From positions 1 to 32,992 of the forward strand of contig NZ_LFJJ01000042.1 in NCBI RefSeq assembly GCF_001189365.1: DNA of 32,992 nt, given 5' to 3'. Below the pieces are notes generated by a model that worked only from the letters and a program-made list of their open reading frames with translations, searched no databases and had not been told where the DNA came from. The position numbers and the translations under genes are program-made. The stretch's first letter is position 1; every line of letters begins with the position of its first letter. This stretch comes from Candidatus Burkholderia verschuerenii. Lineage in GTDB: Bacteria > Pseudomonadota > Gammaproteobacteria > Burkholderiales > Burkholderiaceae. This document shows, piece by piece, positions 9,913 through 18,438 of this stretch.

Positions 9913-10838
9913 ATGGTCTGTTCAGATCCGAGTCGGGCCGCGGAAGCCGTAAGGCATTTCAACCGCTTTTATGCGCGCCACGCGGGCGCATTGCACGAAC
10001 GACTTCATAAGAGCGATTTTTCGCTGACTGAAGTCCGCATCCTGCATGAATTGGCGCACGACCGAGCAACCACTGCCGCCGATCTATCGCGCAATCTAGG
10101 TTTGGATACCGGTTATCTCAGCCGGTTAATCACCAACTTTCAGAAACTCGGACTCGTCGTGCGCACCAAGAACGAGGCCGACGGGCGCGCCCATCTGCTT
10201 AGGATCACCGACGACGCCAAAGCCGCTGTCGATGAAATCGACCTGCATATCTCCGCCGAAACCACTTCGCTGCTCAGCCGCCTGTATCCGGGCGAAATCG
10301 AGCAACTCATCATGGCCATGTCCGATATCGAGCGCCTGCTGTCGCTGGAAGCGCGTGGCGCCGTCGATACGCGCCTGCGCAGTCCGCGCGTCGGCGATTT
10401 CGGCTGGATGATCGAACGTCACGCGCATCTCGTGCCGGCGCAGCGCTCCAATCTCAGCAGCGAAAGCTACGCGGCGACGGCCGTCGCGCGCTTTCTGTCG
10501 GCCATGCAATCGAACACGCAACGGATCGCCTGCTGGGTGGCGGAACAGAGCGGCGCGGCGCGTATCGGCGCGGCGGTGCTGATGGCGGAAACGGAATCGC
10601 TGGCGCGCATCGATCTGCTGTTCGTCGAGCCGAGCGCGCGGCGTCGCGGTCTCGGCGCGCAACTCGTGGCCGCCTGCACGAACTTCGCGCACGGCGCGGG
10701 GTATGACAACGTGGTGTATCATATGTCGGAAGCGCACGTCGATCTGTGCGGCCTCTTTATGCACGCCGGATTCAAGCCCGTGCAGGAAGGCCGACAAGGC
10801 GTGATGTTCCGGCGCGAGTTGCGAAAGGTCTACGCTGA
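9913..10838 (+). CDS. MarR-type regulator fused to a GNAT acetyltransferase, probable stop loss by frameshift
   Basis: The N-terminal half (about 1-145) is a MarR winged helix (LTEVRILHELAHD, DLSRNLGLDTGYLSRLI, then a wing with NEADGRAHLLRIT). The C-terminal half (about 160-300) is a GNAT N-acetyltransferase whose acetyl-CoA loop is RRRGLGAQLV. Such fusions are common in Burkholderiaceae; the acetylated substrate is unknown. The ATG at 9913 has AGAGG just upstream. As sequenced, the frame runs on to 10977, through a hairpin and into the antisense of metQ. If one base is restored around 10817-10820 (GAG TTG to GAG CTT), the protein ends REL-AKGLR at a TGA at 10836-10838, giving 308 residues. 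The coordinates given assume that repair; the uncorrected reading frame is 9913-10977. Confidence 0.75.
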
Positions 10839-10855
10839 CTATAGGCAGCTAGTTA

Positions 10856-10883
10856 TGAAAACGGCGTTCCGAAGAACGCCGTT
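10856..10883 (-). terminator. Terminator of metQ (possibly bidirectional)
   Basis: A 10-base perfect stem (10860-10869 with 10874-10883) has a CGAA/TTCG loop. On the minus strand it is followed by TTTT and lies 27 bases after the metQ stop. On the plus strand the tail (CAGGGTTTTAT) is weaker, but it may also serve the MarR-GNAT gene. Confidence 0.8.
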
Positions 10884-10910
10884 CAGGGTTTTATCCTGCT
10901 TTTGCGTCAA

Positions 10911-11723
10911 TCAGAATGACGGCACGACCGAGCCCTTGAACTCGCTCTTCAGGAACTGCCGCACCTCTTCCGACTGATACGCCGCGACGAGTTTCTTCAC
11001 CCACGGCTGATCCTTATCCTTCGCGCGCACGGCGATCAGGTTCGCGTACGGGCTGTGTACATCCTCCAGCGCGATCGCATCCTTCGTCGGTTGCAGGCCG
11101 GCGGCCAGCGCGAAGTTGGTGTTGATCGCGGCGGCATCGACATCGGCGAGCGTGCGCGGCAATTGCGCGGCGTCGAGTTCCACCAGCTTGATCTTCTTCG
11201 GATTGTCGGCGACATCGAGCGGCGTCGCGTTGTTGCCGTTCGTGCCCGCGCCCGCCTTCAGCTTGATCACGCCTTGCGTCTGCAACAACAGCAACGCGCG
11301 ATTCTTATTCGACGGATCGTTCGGCACCGCGACCTTCGCGCCTTGCGGCAAGTCCTTCAGCGACTTCAGCTTCTTCGAATACACGCCGAGCGGCGAGATA
11401 TACGTGAGACCCGCGTTGATCAGCTTGTAGCCGCGCTGCTTAATCTGACTATCGAGATACGGCTGATGCTGGAAGCTGTTCGCATCGAGATCGCCGGCGT
11501 CGAGCGCGGCGTTCGGCTGAACGTAATCGTTGAATTCGACGACCTTCACATTGAGGCCTTCGCGCTTCGCGACCTTCTGCACGACTTGCCAGATTTGCGC
11601 GTCGGGGCCGCTGATGGTGCCGACCTTGATGACCTTGTCGTCCGCGTGCGCGGCGATGCTCGTGAAGAACGCGGCCGATGCCGCCACGGCGAGGAGTGCT
11701 TTGAGCGAGTTTCTGCGCTGCAT
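10911..11723 (-). CDS. metQ: MetQ/NlpA-family ABC transporter substrate-binding protein
   Basis: This 270-residue periplasmic binding protein belongs to the family that captures methionine for MetNI import. A signal peptide covers residues 1-27 (QRRNSLKALLAV, then IAAHA before DDK). There is no lipobox cysteine, so it looks secreted rather than lipid-anchored. Family motifs include KVGTISGPDAQIW, FNDYVQPNAALDAGDLDAN, SFQHQPYLD and VPNDPSNKNRALLLL. The expected ATPase (metN) and permease (metI) are not next to it: upstream on its strand are an intergenic gap and a plus-strand gene. It may work with a transporter elsewhere. The ATG at 11723 starts the signal peptide directly. The specific substrate is inferred from family only. 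Confidence 0.88.
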   Translation of the reverse strand: MQRRNSLKALLAVAASAAFFTSIAAHADDKVIKVGTISGPDAQIWQVVQKVAKREGLNVKVVEFNDYVQPNAALDAGDLDANSFQHQPYLDSQIKQRGYKLINAGLTYISPLGVYSKKLKSLKDLPQGAKVAVPNDPSNKNRALLLLQTQGVIKLKAGAGTNGNNATPLDVADNPKKIKLVELDAAQLPRTLADVDAAAINTNFALAAGLQPTKDAIALEDVHSPYANLIAVRAKDKDQPWVKKLVAAYQSEEVRQFLKSEFKGSVVPSF

Positions 11724-11934
11724 GGTGTTCCTGTTTCGATGCGGATCAATGACCGCGGGATTGCCTGAACCGCCATCGGCTCATTGTGTGAACCGAGGTG
11801 GCGAATGTTCGCACGGCTTTGGTGCGAGGGGAAATACAGAATGCTCATGTGGATATCACGCGTTTCGTTGTGCGGATAAAATCGCGACACAAAGTCACGA
11901 AACGCGGCATTCGCCACGTACCGGAGGCAGCACC

Positions 11935-12213
11935 ATGTATGTGATCAACCTGCGTTACACCGACGCGCTCGAGGCGCATCGCGAATATTTGACGCGCTAT
12001 TTCGAGGCGGGCGTGTTCGTGATGGCGGGGCCGAAGATGCCGCGCGAAGGCGGCGTGATCATCGCGTCGGGAATCGAGCGCGACAAGCTCGATGAGATCG
12101 TCGCGGAAGATCCGTTTGCGCAGCAGAAACTCGCGCATTACGACATCACCGAATTCAAGGCGACGCGGCTCGCGCCGGGCTGGAAGTTGCCGGAGCCGTT
12201 CGCCGAGCGCTGA
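11935..12213 (+). CDS. YciI-family protein
   Basis: This is a 92-residue single-domain protein of the YciI/YCII ferredoxin-like fold (start MYVINLRYTD, with GPKMPREGGVIIA and DPFAQQKLAHYDITEF). Family members are small dimeric cytoplasmic proteins; a few are hydrolases or dehalogenases, and most have no assigned reaction. The ATG at 11935 is supported by GGAGG about 7 bases upstream. It stands alone between metQ and the convergent sco gene; the hairpin after it serves the opposite strand better. Confidence 0.86.
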   Translation: MYVINLRYTDALEAHREYLTRYFEAGVFVMAGPKMPREGGVIIASGIERDKLDEIVAEDPFAQQKLAHYDITEFKATRLAPGWKLPEPFAER

Positions 12214-12217
12214 AATG

Positions 12218-12239
12218 AAAAGCGGCCCATGTGGGCCGC
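12218..12239 (-). terminator. Terminator of the surf1-ctaA-ctaB-sco operon
   Basis: A perfect 8-base GC stem (12222-12229 with 12232-12239) is followed on the minus strand by TTTT. It lies 12 bases after the sco stop. Confidence 0.7.
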
Positions 12240-12250
12240 GTTCGCGTGAA

Positions 12251-12841
12251 TCAGTCGAGCAGGATTTTCAGATCGTGTACCCACGGCTCGACGCCCTGCC
12301 CGTCGTGCGCGAAGAGTCGCAGCTTGCCGTCCTTGTCGAAGACGTAGCTCGCGGCGGTGTGATCCATCGTGTAATCGCCGGGCGTCTTGCCGGCCGACTT
12401 GGCGTAGTAGACGCGAAAGTCCTTCGCGACCTTTTCGAGTTGCGCATCGCTCGCGGGACGCAAACCGATGTAGGTCGGATTGAACGCCTGCACGTACTGG
12501 CCGAGCAGCGGCGCGGTATCGCGGGCGGGATCGACGGTGACCATCAGGACTTGCACGTCCTTCGCTTTGTCGCCGAGTTGTTGCAGCGCTTGCGACAGTT
12601 CGGCGAGCGTCGTCGGACAGACATCGGGGCAATGCGTGTAGCCGAAGAACAGCACGACGGCCTTGCCTTTGAAATCGCCCAGCGTGCGCGTCTTGCCGGT
12701 CGTGTCGGGCAGCGAAAAGTCGCTGCCGAACTGCTTGTTGCCGGTGATATCGAGGTTCTTGAAATCGGGCGCTTTATCGCAGGCAGCCAGCAAGACCGCG
12801 CAGACCAGCAGCGCGAAGGCACGACGCAAAAAGACCGTCAT
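12251..12841 (-). CDS. sco: SCO1/SenC-family copper chaperone for cytochrome oxidase
   Basis: This membrane-anchored thioredoxin-fold protein helps load copper into the CuA site of CtaC. The 196-residue product starts with a lipoprotein-type signal ([11 protein letters not shown], lipid-anchored Cys21). The copper-binding CxxxC is Cys71/Cys75 in THCPDVCP, and the third ligand is His161 in [10 protein letters not shown]. All three ligands are intact. The ATG at 12841 overlaps the ctaB stop by 4 bases (ATGA), so the two are translationally coupled. It is the last gene of the heme A/copper assembly block. Confidence 0.93.
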   Translation of the reverse strand: MTVFLRRAFALLVCAVLLAACDKAPDFKNLDITGNKQFGSDFSLPDTTGKTRTLGDFKGKAVVLFFGYTHCPDVCPTTLAELSQALQQLGDKAKDVQVLMVTVDPARDTAPLLGQYVQAFNPTYIGLRPASDAQLEKVAKDFRVYYAKSAGKTPGDYTMDHTAASYVFDKDGKLRLFAHDGQGVEPWVHDLKILLD

Positions 12842-13743
12842 GCGCCGATCACCGTGCGCACGTAATGATCGACCAGCAAGGCGAGGAACAGCAGCGACAG
12901 ATAGATGATCGAGTAGCGGAACGTCTTGCGGGCCAGCGCATCGGAATAATCGCGATACATCTTCCACGCGTAACCGATGAACCCCGCGCCGAGCGCCACC
13001 GCGCTTGCCAGATACACGACGCCGCTCATGCCGGAAATATACGGCATGAGCGTGACCGCGAACAGCACCAGCGTGTACAGGAAGATGTTCAGCAGCGTGT
13101 ACTTCTCGCCGTGCGTGATGGGCAGCATCGGCAGACCGGCGTTCTCGTAGTCCTTGCGGCGATACAGCGCCAGCGCCCAGAAATGCGGCGGCGTCCACAC
13201 GAAGATGATCAGCACGAGAATCCAGGCATCGCCGGGAACGTGGCCGGTGACGGCCGCCCAGCCGAGCGCGGGCGGCATCGCGCCCGACGCACCGCCGATC
13301 ACGATGTTCTGCGGCGTGTACGGCTTGAGCAGCAGCGTGTAGATCACGGCGTAACCGACGAACGTGGCGATGGTCAGCCACATCGTGAGCGGATTGGTGA
13401 ACGTGTAGAGCGTCCACATGCCGATGCCGCCGAGCACGGCCGAGAACGTCAGAATCTGCGTCGGCGTGATCTGGCCGCGCGCGGACGGACGCCACGCGGT
13501 GCGGCGCATCTTCGCATCGACTTTTTGCTCGACGAGACAGTTGATCGCGAATGCGGCGCCGGCCAGCAGCCAGATGCCGACCGCGCCGCCGACGAGTTTG
13601 TCCCACGGCACCATGCCGGGCGTGGTCAGAAACATGCCGATGACGGCGCAGAACACGGCGAGTTGCGTGACGCGCGGCTTGGTCAGCGCGAGATATTGCT
13701 GGACGCGGCTGCCGAGAGGGGAATTGAGTGTCGTGCTATCCAT
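12838..13743 (-). CDS. ctaB: Protoheme IX farnesyltransferase (heme O synthase)
   Basis: This 301-residue integral membrane prenyltransferase adds a farnesyl group to protoheme to form heme O, the precursor of heme A. It has about eight to nine hydrophobic segments. The first substrate loop carries [15 protein letters not shown], where the family usually has N-x-x-x-D-x-x-x-D; here a Glu takes the first acidic place. A second conserved block is [19 protein letters not shown], and the WTPPHFW motif follows later. The ATG at 13743 lies 9 bases after the ctaA stop. cyoE is an equivalent name. Confidence 0.94.
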   Translation of the reverse strand: MDSTTLNSPLGSRVQQYLALTKPRVTQLAVFCAVIGMFLTTPGMVPWDKLVGGAVGIWLLAGAAFAINCLVEQKVDAKMRRTAWRPSARGQITPTQILTFSAVLGGIGMWTLYTFTNPLTMWLTIATFVGYAVIYTLLLKPYTPQNIVIGGASGAMPPALGWAAVTGHVPGDAWILVLIIFVWTPPHFWALALYRRKDYENAGLPMLPITHGEKYTLLNIFLYTLVLFAVTLMPYISGMSGVVYLASAVALGAGFIGYAWKMYRDYSDALARKTFRYSIIYLSLLFLALLVDHYVRTVIGA

Positions 13744-13752
13744 GATGTGGAG

Positions 13753-14862
13753 TCACGCTGAAACGACGTCGCGCGCGGGAAGCGTGGCGCGGCCGGGACG
13801 GCTAGAAGAGATTCGAAAGTTTAACATAACGAGTAGCAGCAACAGGATGGAGGCCCCGCCGTTGTGCGCCACCGCGATCGGCAGCGGCCATTGCAGGACG
13901 ATATTCGAGAGGCCTGTAAAAAACTGTACGACGATGACGAACAATACGCCGTTCGCGGGCTTTCGCAGAGACTCGAATCGACGCAACCTTGACGCAAGCC
14001 AAAGCAAGTACAGAACGACGACGATCGCAAACGTCCGATGCGTCCAGTGGATCGCCACAAGCGCGTCCTGTGAGATGACGTCGCCGTCGCCGGTCATGCC
14101 GAGCGCGCGCCAGAGGTGGAAGCCGTGCTCGAAGTTCATCGGCGGAATCCATTGGCCGTTGCACAGCGGGAAGTCCGTGCAGGCGAGCACCGCGTAATTC
14201 GTGCTGACCCAGCCGCCCAGCGCGATCTGCACGACGAGCAGCACGAGGCCAAACATTGCGGCGGGCATCCAGCGGGCGGCGGCGGAATCGAGCGATGGAA
14301 TCGGCGTCATGCGCGCCGCGAGCCAGCCGAGCACGCCGAGCAGCGCGAGTCCGAGCAGCAAATGCGTCGTGACGATCACCGGTTGCAGTTTGAGCGTGAC
14401 GGTCCACGCGCCGAATGCGCCTTGCAGCACGATCAGCCCGAGAATGCCGGTCGGCCACCACGGCGACACGTGCAGCGGACGCTTCTTGATGCGCGCCGTC
14501 CACGCGATCACCGTCTGCGCGATGATCAGCACGCCGATCGCCATCGCGAAATAGCGATGCAGCATCTCGATCCACGCTTTCACCATGCTAACCGGCCCGG
14601 TGGGCATCGCCAGATGCGCGGCCGCAATTTCCGCATGCGCGATAAACGGCGACGACGTGCCGTAGCAGCCCGGCCAGTCCGGACAGCCGAGACCGGAATC
14701 GGTCAGGCGCGTAAAGCCGCCGAACATAATCAGGTCGAGCGTCAGGAAGGTGGTCAGCCAGACGAGCTTGCGGAATTTGTCGTCGTCGGCTTTCGCCCAG
14801 ACGTAGGAAAGCGGCAGCAGCGCAATACAAATGCCGATCAGCCCGAGTTGTACCAGAAACAT
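13753..14862 (-). CDS. ctaA: Heme A synthase (COX15/CtaA family)
   Basis: This 369-residue membrane enzyme oxidises the C8 methyl of heme O to formyl, yielding heme A for the aa3 oxidase. Family signatures visible are GGFTRLTDSGLGCPDWPG near residue 50, heme-ligand histidines in MLHRYFA, VTTHLLLG, IHWTHRTFA and VAHNGG, and cysteine pairs in the periplasmic loops (GCPDWPGC and ACTDFPLC). Eight transmembrane segments are apparent. The ATG at 14862 is 4 bases after the stop of the preceding gene. It sits immediately before ctaB, which makes its substrate. Confidence 0.94.
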   Translation of the reverse strand: MFLVQLGLIGICIALLPLSYVWAKADDDKFRKLVWLTTFLTLDLIMFGGFTRLTDSGLGCPDWPGCYGTSSPFIAHAEIAAAHLAMPTGPVSMVKAWIEMLHRYFAMAIGVLIIAQTVIAWTARIKKRPLHVSPWWPTGILGLIVLQGAFGAWTVTLKLQPVIVTTHLLLGLALLGVLGWLAARMTPIPSLDSAAARWMPAAMFGLVLLVVQIALGGWVSTNYAVLACTDFPLCNGQWIPPMNFEHGFHLWRALGMTGDGDVISQDALVAIHWTHRTFAIVVVLYLLWLASRLRRFESLRKPANGVLFVIVVQFFTGLSNIVLQWPLPIAVAHNGGASILLLLLVMLNFRISSSRPGRATLPARDVVSA

Positions 14863-14866
14863 GCTT

Positions 14867-15496
14867 TTAACCTATGCGGGACCACTTCAACAGCTTCGCC
14901 ACGTCCGCGTTGATCTTCTTCGGATCGGGATTCTTCGGGAAGCGCATCATCAGATTGCCGTTCGGATCGACCAGAAAGATGTGATCCGTGAGTTTGGTGC
15001 CGTCGTCGACGGGCAGCCACGCGGCGACGGCTTTTTCGTCGGCGACCAGCATGCGCGTGTCCGGCTGCGGATACGCCGTCTTGATGCGATCGGCGACCGG
15101 TTTATCGTCCGTGCGCAGCCAGACGTTGACCACGCGCTCGCGTTCGCCGGATTGCAGCACGCGCACCTGACGCATGAAGTACAGACGCGTCGCGCATTGC
15201 TCGTCGCAGTCGCTGCCGTTAACCGTGATCATCAGCCATTTGCCTTCCAGCGACTTGAGCGGCATGCTCTGCCCCTTTTCGTCGGTGACGACGAGTTGGG
15301 CCGGAATCGGCCGCTGCGGCTCGACGAGCGTACCGTAACTCGACGTGCCGCCCGCCGGTTTGAACACGTAATACATCAAATACGAGGCGATCACCGGCGC
15401 CGCGCACACCAGCGCGAGCAGCAGGAGCATCCAGCGTCCGTTGTTCCAGGAGCCTTTCTTCGCCGGTCGAGGCGCTTGGCGCGATTGGGTTTGCAT
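14867..15496 (-). CDS. Membrane-anchored thioredoxin-fold protein of the cytochrome oxidase cluster
   Basis: This 209-residue protein has one transmembrane segment near the N-terminus (about 23-45, WMLLLLALVCAAPVIASYL). A periplasmic domain follows with a thioredoxin-like pattern and a Cys-x3-Cys pair (Cys97/Cys101 in GSDCDEQC), spaced as in Sco proteins. It also has the SCO/peroxiredoxin-like strand DHIFLVDPNGNLMMRF. It lies 4 bases before ctaA and 19 bases after surf1, so it almost certainly belongs to the oxidase assembly operon. A role as copper carrier or thiol reductant for Sco/CuA is inference. I do not know an established gene name. Confidence 0.85.
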   Translation of the reverse strand: MQTQSRQAPRPAKKGSWNNGRWMLLLLALVCAAPVIASYLMYYVFKPAGGTSSYGTLVEPQRPIPAQLVVTDEKGQSMPLKSLEGKWLMITVNGSDCDEQCATRLYFMRQVRVLQSGERERVVNVWLRTDDKPVADRIKTAYPQPDTRMLVADEKAVAAWLPVDDGTKLTDHIFLVDPNGNLMMRFPKNPDPKKINADVAKLLKWSRIG

Positions 15497-15515
15497 ACGT
15501 CGATTTCTGTCCTGT

Positions 15516-16247
15516 TCAGGCGTGAGCTTCGTCGTCGGCGACGGCGTTGCCTTTCTTCGCGGCGCGACGCGCGGCGTACAAGCCGAAGCCGATCGCCGCC
15601 GCCGCCATGCCCCACCACTGGAACATGTAGCCGTAGTTTCGTTCGACGCCGACCGTCGGCGCGGGCCAGTCGCGCACGAGTTTGTCGCCGGTGTCGCTGG
15701 TCTGCTGGATCACGAAGGGCTGCAGCGCGAGGCCGGTTTCCTTCGCATACGATTCGACGTCGAGGTTCTGGCGGATTTCCTGATGCGCCGCCGATCCGCC
15801 GTGTCCGAGCTCGAACGCCTGCGACGCATTGGCGCGGGCGATGCCTTTCACATCGACGATGCCCTTCGGCGTGTCGTACGGCTCAATGCCCGTGCGATCC
15901 GACAGATTGCGCGGCAGCCAGCCGCGATTCACCAGCACGACGCCGCCGCCCTCGAGTTTAAGCGGCATCACGACATAAAAGCCCGGCTGATCGTTATACG
16001 GACGATTATCGAGATAGACCACGCGTTCCGGCATAAACTCTCCGCGCGCCTCCACTCGATGAAATTCGATGTCCTTCAACGGCAGCGCGTTCGCGCCGAC
16101 GCGCTGCGCGGGCGCATTCTCGAACGCGACGATATGCGCGTTCAGCGCTTCCTTCTGATGCGCGCGATCGCGCTGCCAGAAGCCCAGCCGCACCGTCACC
16201 GCGACGACGATGAGAATCAGGATCGTCGGCCAGAGGCGAATCTTCAT
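15516..16247 (-). CDS. surf1: SURF1-family cytochrome oxidase assembly protein
   Basis: This 243-residue inner-membrane protein helps insert heme a into subunit I. It has the SURF1 layout of two terminal transmembrane helices (about 5-21 and 207-226) flanking a periplasmic domain. Typical motifs are LGFWQRDRAHQK after helix one, VYLDNRPYNDQPGFYVVMPL, VLVNRGWLPR, and NYGYMFQWWGMAAAAIG leading into the last helix. The ATG at 16247 has GGGAG 8 bases upstream; the GTG 18 bases earlier lies ahead of that ribosome site. It heads the minus-strand block surf1-(thioredoxin-fold)-ctaA-ctaB-sco and is divergent from the small plus-strand DUF2909 gene. Confidence 0.92.
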   Translation of the reverse strand: MKIRLWPTILILIVVAVTVRLGFWQRDRAHQKEALNAHIVAFENAPAQRVGANALPLKDIEFHRVEARGEFMPERVVYLDNRPYNDQPGFYVVMPLKLEGGGVVLVNRGWLPRNLSDRTGIEPYDTPKGIVDVKGIARANASQAFELGHGGSAAHQEIRQNLDVESYAKETGLALQPFVIQQTSDTGDKLVRDWPAPTVGVERNYGYMFQWWGMAAAAIGFGLYAARRAAKKGNAVADDEAHA

Positions 16248-16356
16248 CGGGCGCTCCCGGCCCACGGCGCACGGAGCGATGCATCGAGTGAGATAATGAG
16301 ATAGTTCAATTCAATACTGCTCGCTGAAGTATCCGGGCAACACGCTGGCTGGTTTC

Positions 16357-16566
16357 ATGCACATCTTCGTCGCTATCGCTTTCATCCTGATCCTCTGCAG
16401 CCTGGGGTCGGCGCTGTATTTCATGATGACCGACAAGGGCCGGACCAAGCGGATGGTGTGGTCGCTCGCCGCGCGCGTCGGGCTGTCGATCTCGCTGTTC
16501 CTGTTCATCCTGTTCGCACACTGGATGGGCTGGATTCAGACGAGCGGCATTCCCATCGGACGATAA
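16357..16566 (+). CDS. Small twin-transmembrane protein, DUF2909 family
   Basis: This 69-residue protein has two hydrophobic helices (about 3-23 and 40-60) separated by a short basic loop (DKGRTKRMV). It matches the DUF2909 'twin transmembrane' proteins regularly found beside cytochrome oxidase genes in betaproteobacteria. It lies on the plus strand between surf1 and ctaE, which are both minus. Function is unknown; a role in oxidase assembly is suggested only by position. The ribosome site is weak. Confidence 0.82.
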   Translation: MHIFVAIAFILILCSLGSALYFMMTDKGRTKRMVWSLAARVGLSISLFLFILFAHWMGWIQTSGIPIGR

Positions 16567-16625
16567 CGCGGCGCAATCGCGATTCACATTCCGCCTATTG
16601 TCGCAGCGCGTCTCCTGACCCTCTA

Positions 16626-16666
16626 AAAAGCACGACGCCGCCCGAAAGTCAATCCCGGGCGGCGTC
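16626..16666 (-). terminator. Terminator after ctaE
   Basis: A perfect 11-base stem (16634-16644 with 16656-16666) is followed on the minus strand by GTGCTTTTT. It lies about 55 bases after the ctaE stop and ends the DUF2244-ctaC-ctaD-ctaG-ctaE block. Confidence 0.82.
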
Positions 16667-16721
16667 GCGGCACATCTCACTGCGGCTCGCGCGAATCTCT
16701 CGCGCGATGCCCTCGAAACAC

Positions 16722-17579
16722 TTACAGCCAGTACACGACGACGTACAGCCCGAGCCACACGACGTCGACGAAGTGCCAATACCACGCGGCGCCTTCGAAC
16801 GCGAAGTGATGCTCCGCCGTGAAGTGGCCGCGAATCAGACGCACCATCACGACTGCCAGCATCGTGCCGCCGAGGAACACGTGGAAACCGTGGAAGCCCG
16901 TCAGCAGGAAGAAGGTCGAGCCGTACACGCCCGACGACAGCGTCAGGTTCAGTTCGTTGTACGCGTGGAAGTATTCGTAGCCCTGGCAGAAGAGGAAGAT
17001 CACGCCGAGCAGCACCGTCGCGGCCATCCAGCCAATCGCCTTCTTGCGATGATCTTCACGAATCGCATGGTGAGCCACGGTCAGCGTCGCACCCGAGGAC
17101 AGCAGCAGCGCCGTGTTGATGGTCGGCAGCGGCCACGGCACCATCGCGCGGAAATGCGGGACGAGCGCGGCGGGACCGTTGTTCGGCCAGACTGCGCTGA
17201 AATCCGGCCAGATCAGCTTGTAATCGAGGCTGCCGAGTTCGTGCAGCGCGATCTGGCGCGCGTAGAATAATGCGCCGAAGAAGGCCGCGAAGAACATCAC
17301 TTCGGAGAAGATGAACCAGCTCATGCTCCAGCGATACGACGTGTCAACGCGTTTGCCGTACATGCCGCCTTCGGATTCGGAGATGGCGTCGCCGAACCAG
17401 TGCCACAGCACGAAGAGCAGGAACAGCAGGCCGACGAACGTACCGATCGGCCCGAAGCTATGGCCGTTCACCCACGACGCGAGCGACGACAGCATCACCA
17501 GCAGGCCGCACGCAGCCATGATCGGATGCCGCGACGGATGCGGCACGAAGTAATACGGGCTCTCGTTTTGACCGCTCAT
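16722..17579 (-). CDS. ctaE: Cytochrome c oxidase subunit III
   Basis: This 285-residue integral membrane subunit of aa3 oxidase stabilises subunit I and its proton-uptake path. Seven hydrophobic helices are visible. Conserved segments include SEVMFFAAFFGALFYAR with the buried Glu, NTALLLSSGATLT, LTGFHGFHVFLGG with the paired histidines, and the C-terminal EGAAWYWHFVDVVWL. The ATG at 17579 has GGAGA 9 bases upstream; an in-frame start 57 bases earlier has no family support. It follows the DUF2970 gene by 79 bases. Confidence 0.95.
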   Translation of the reverse strand: MSGQNESPYYFVPHPSRHPIMAACGLLVMLSSLASWVNGHSFGPIGTFVGLLFLLFVLWHWFGDAISESEGGMYGKRVDTSYRWSMSWFIFSEVMFFAAFFGALFYARQIALHELGSLDYKLIWPDFSAVWPNNGPAALVPHFRAMVPWPLPTINTALLLSSGATLTVAHHAIREDHRKKAIGWMAATVLLGVIFLFCQGYEYFHAYNELNLTLSSGVYGSTFFLLTGFHGFHVFLGGTMLAVVMVRLIRGHFTAEHHFAFEGAAWYWHFVDVVWLGLYVVVYWL

Positions 17580-17658
17580 TGTTGATTCTCCACTTCTATC
17601 CTGGTTGCTTGAGTTTTCTTTTCCATCGAGCCGCACTTGCCGCCGCGCGATGTTCCGT

Positions 17659-17871
17659 CTATCCCACTACCGCGCGCACGACCACCAGCAGCACAACGAT
17701 AAACAGCACCGCGCCGATGACGCCCGCCGCGATCAGATGCAGCGGCTTGAGCTGCGCTGCATCGCTTTCCAGATCCGCGCGCCGCCGCACGCCGAAGAAC
17801 GACCAGAAGACCGCTTTCACGAGCTTCAGGAAACCGCCCTTGTTCGGCATTTCTGCGTTCATGACGTTCAT
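17659..17871 (-). CDS. DUF2970 small membrane protein
   Basis: This 70-residue protein has an amphipathic N-terminal part (KLVKAVFWSFFGVRRRADLE) and a C-terminal transmembrane helix (LIAAGVIGAVLFIVVLLVV). It fits DUF2970, regularly encoded between ctaG and ctaE in betaproteobacteria. The ATG at 17871 overlaps the ctaG stop by 4 bases (ATGA), with AAGGG just upstream; a second ATG at 17862 is possible. Probably an oxidase-associated or assembly protein, judged from position. Confidence 0.86.
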   Translation of the reverse strand: MNVMNAEMPNKGGFLKLVKAVFWSFFGVRRRADLESDAAQLKPLHLIAAGVIGAVLFIVVLLVVVRAVVG

Positions 17872-18437
17872 GTTCCCTTCGCGACCGACTTGGGCGCGTC
17901 CAGCTCGAAGAACGTGTACGACAGCGTGATCGTCTTGACGTCCTTCGGCAGCTTCGGATCGACGACGAACACCACCGGCATGCGCTTCGTCTCCCCCGGC
18001 AACAGCGTTTGCTGCGTAAAGCAAAAGCACTCGATCTTCTTGAAGTACTCGGTGGCCTGCTTCGGCGCGTAACTCGGGATGGCTTGCGCCTTCACCGTGC
18101 GGCCCTGATCGTTGGTCACCTGATACATCACCGTCATGACTTCGCCGGGGTGAATGTCCAGCGAGTTCTGCTCCGGTTTGAATTCCAGCGGGCCGCGGGC
18201 GTTCGCATCGAATTCGATCGAAACGCTGCGGCTCATGTCCACTTGCGTGTTCTTCGCCTCGCGCGCGCCGACATCCTTCTGCACGAGGTTGTTGATGCCG
18301 GTGATCTGGCAGATCGCGCGATACATCGGCACCAGCGCGAAGCCGAAACCGAACATCATCGCCGCGACGACGAAGAGTTTCACCAGCATCGACCGGTTGA
18401 AGGAGCGGTCGATATGCGTTTCTTGCGGTGTCGACAC
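17868..18437 (-). CDS. ctaG: Cytochrome c oxidase assembly protein CtaG (Cox11)
   Basis: This 189-residue copper chaperone is anchored by one helix (about 18-38) with a periplasmic immunoglobulin-like domain, and delivers copper to the CuB site of subunit I. The copper motif CFCF is at 137-140 (IECFCFTQQ), and a further conserved cysteine is Cys43 (YRAICQITG). The GTG at 18437 is chosen because GAGG lies 5 bases upstream and it follows the stop of the small assembly gene by one base. The 3' end overlaps the DUF2970 gene. Confidence 0.93.
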   Translation of the reverse strand: MSTPQETHIDRSFNRSMLVKLFVVAAMMFGFGFALVPMYRAICQITGINNLVQKDVGAREAKNTQVDMSRSVSIEFDANARGPLEFKPEQNSLDIHPGEVMTVMYQVTNDQGRTVKAQAIPSYAPKQATEYFKKIECFCFTQQTLLPGETKRMPVVFVVDPKLPKDVKTITLSYTFFELDAPKSVAKGT

Positions 18438-18438
18438 G

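Noticed and set aside
11724..11934. A possible SAM riboswitch or other methionine-responsive leader ahead of metQ
   Set aside because: No conserved riboswitch helices or anti-terminator arrangement could be recognised.
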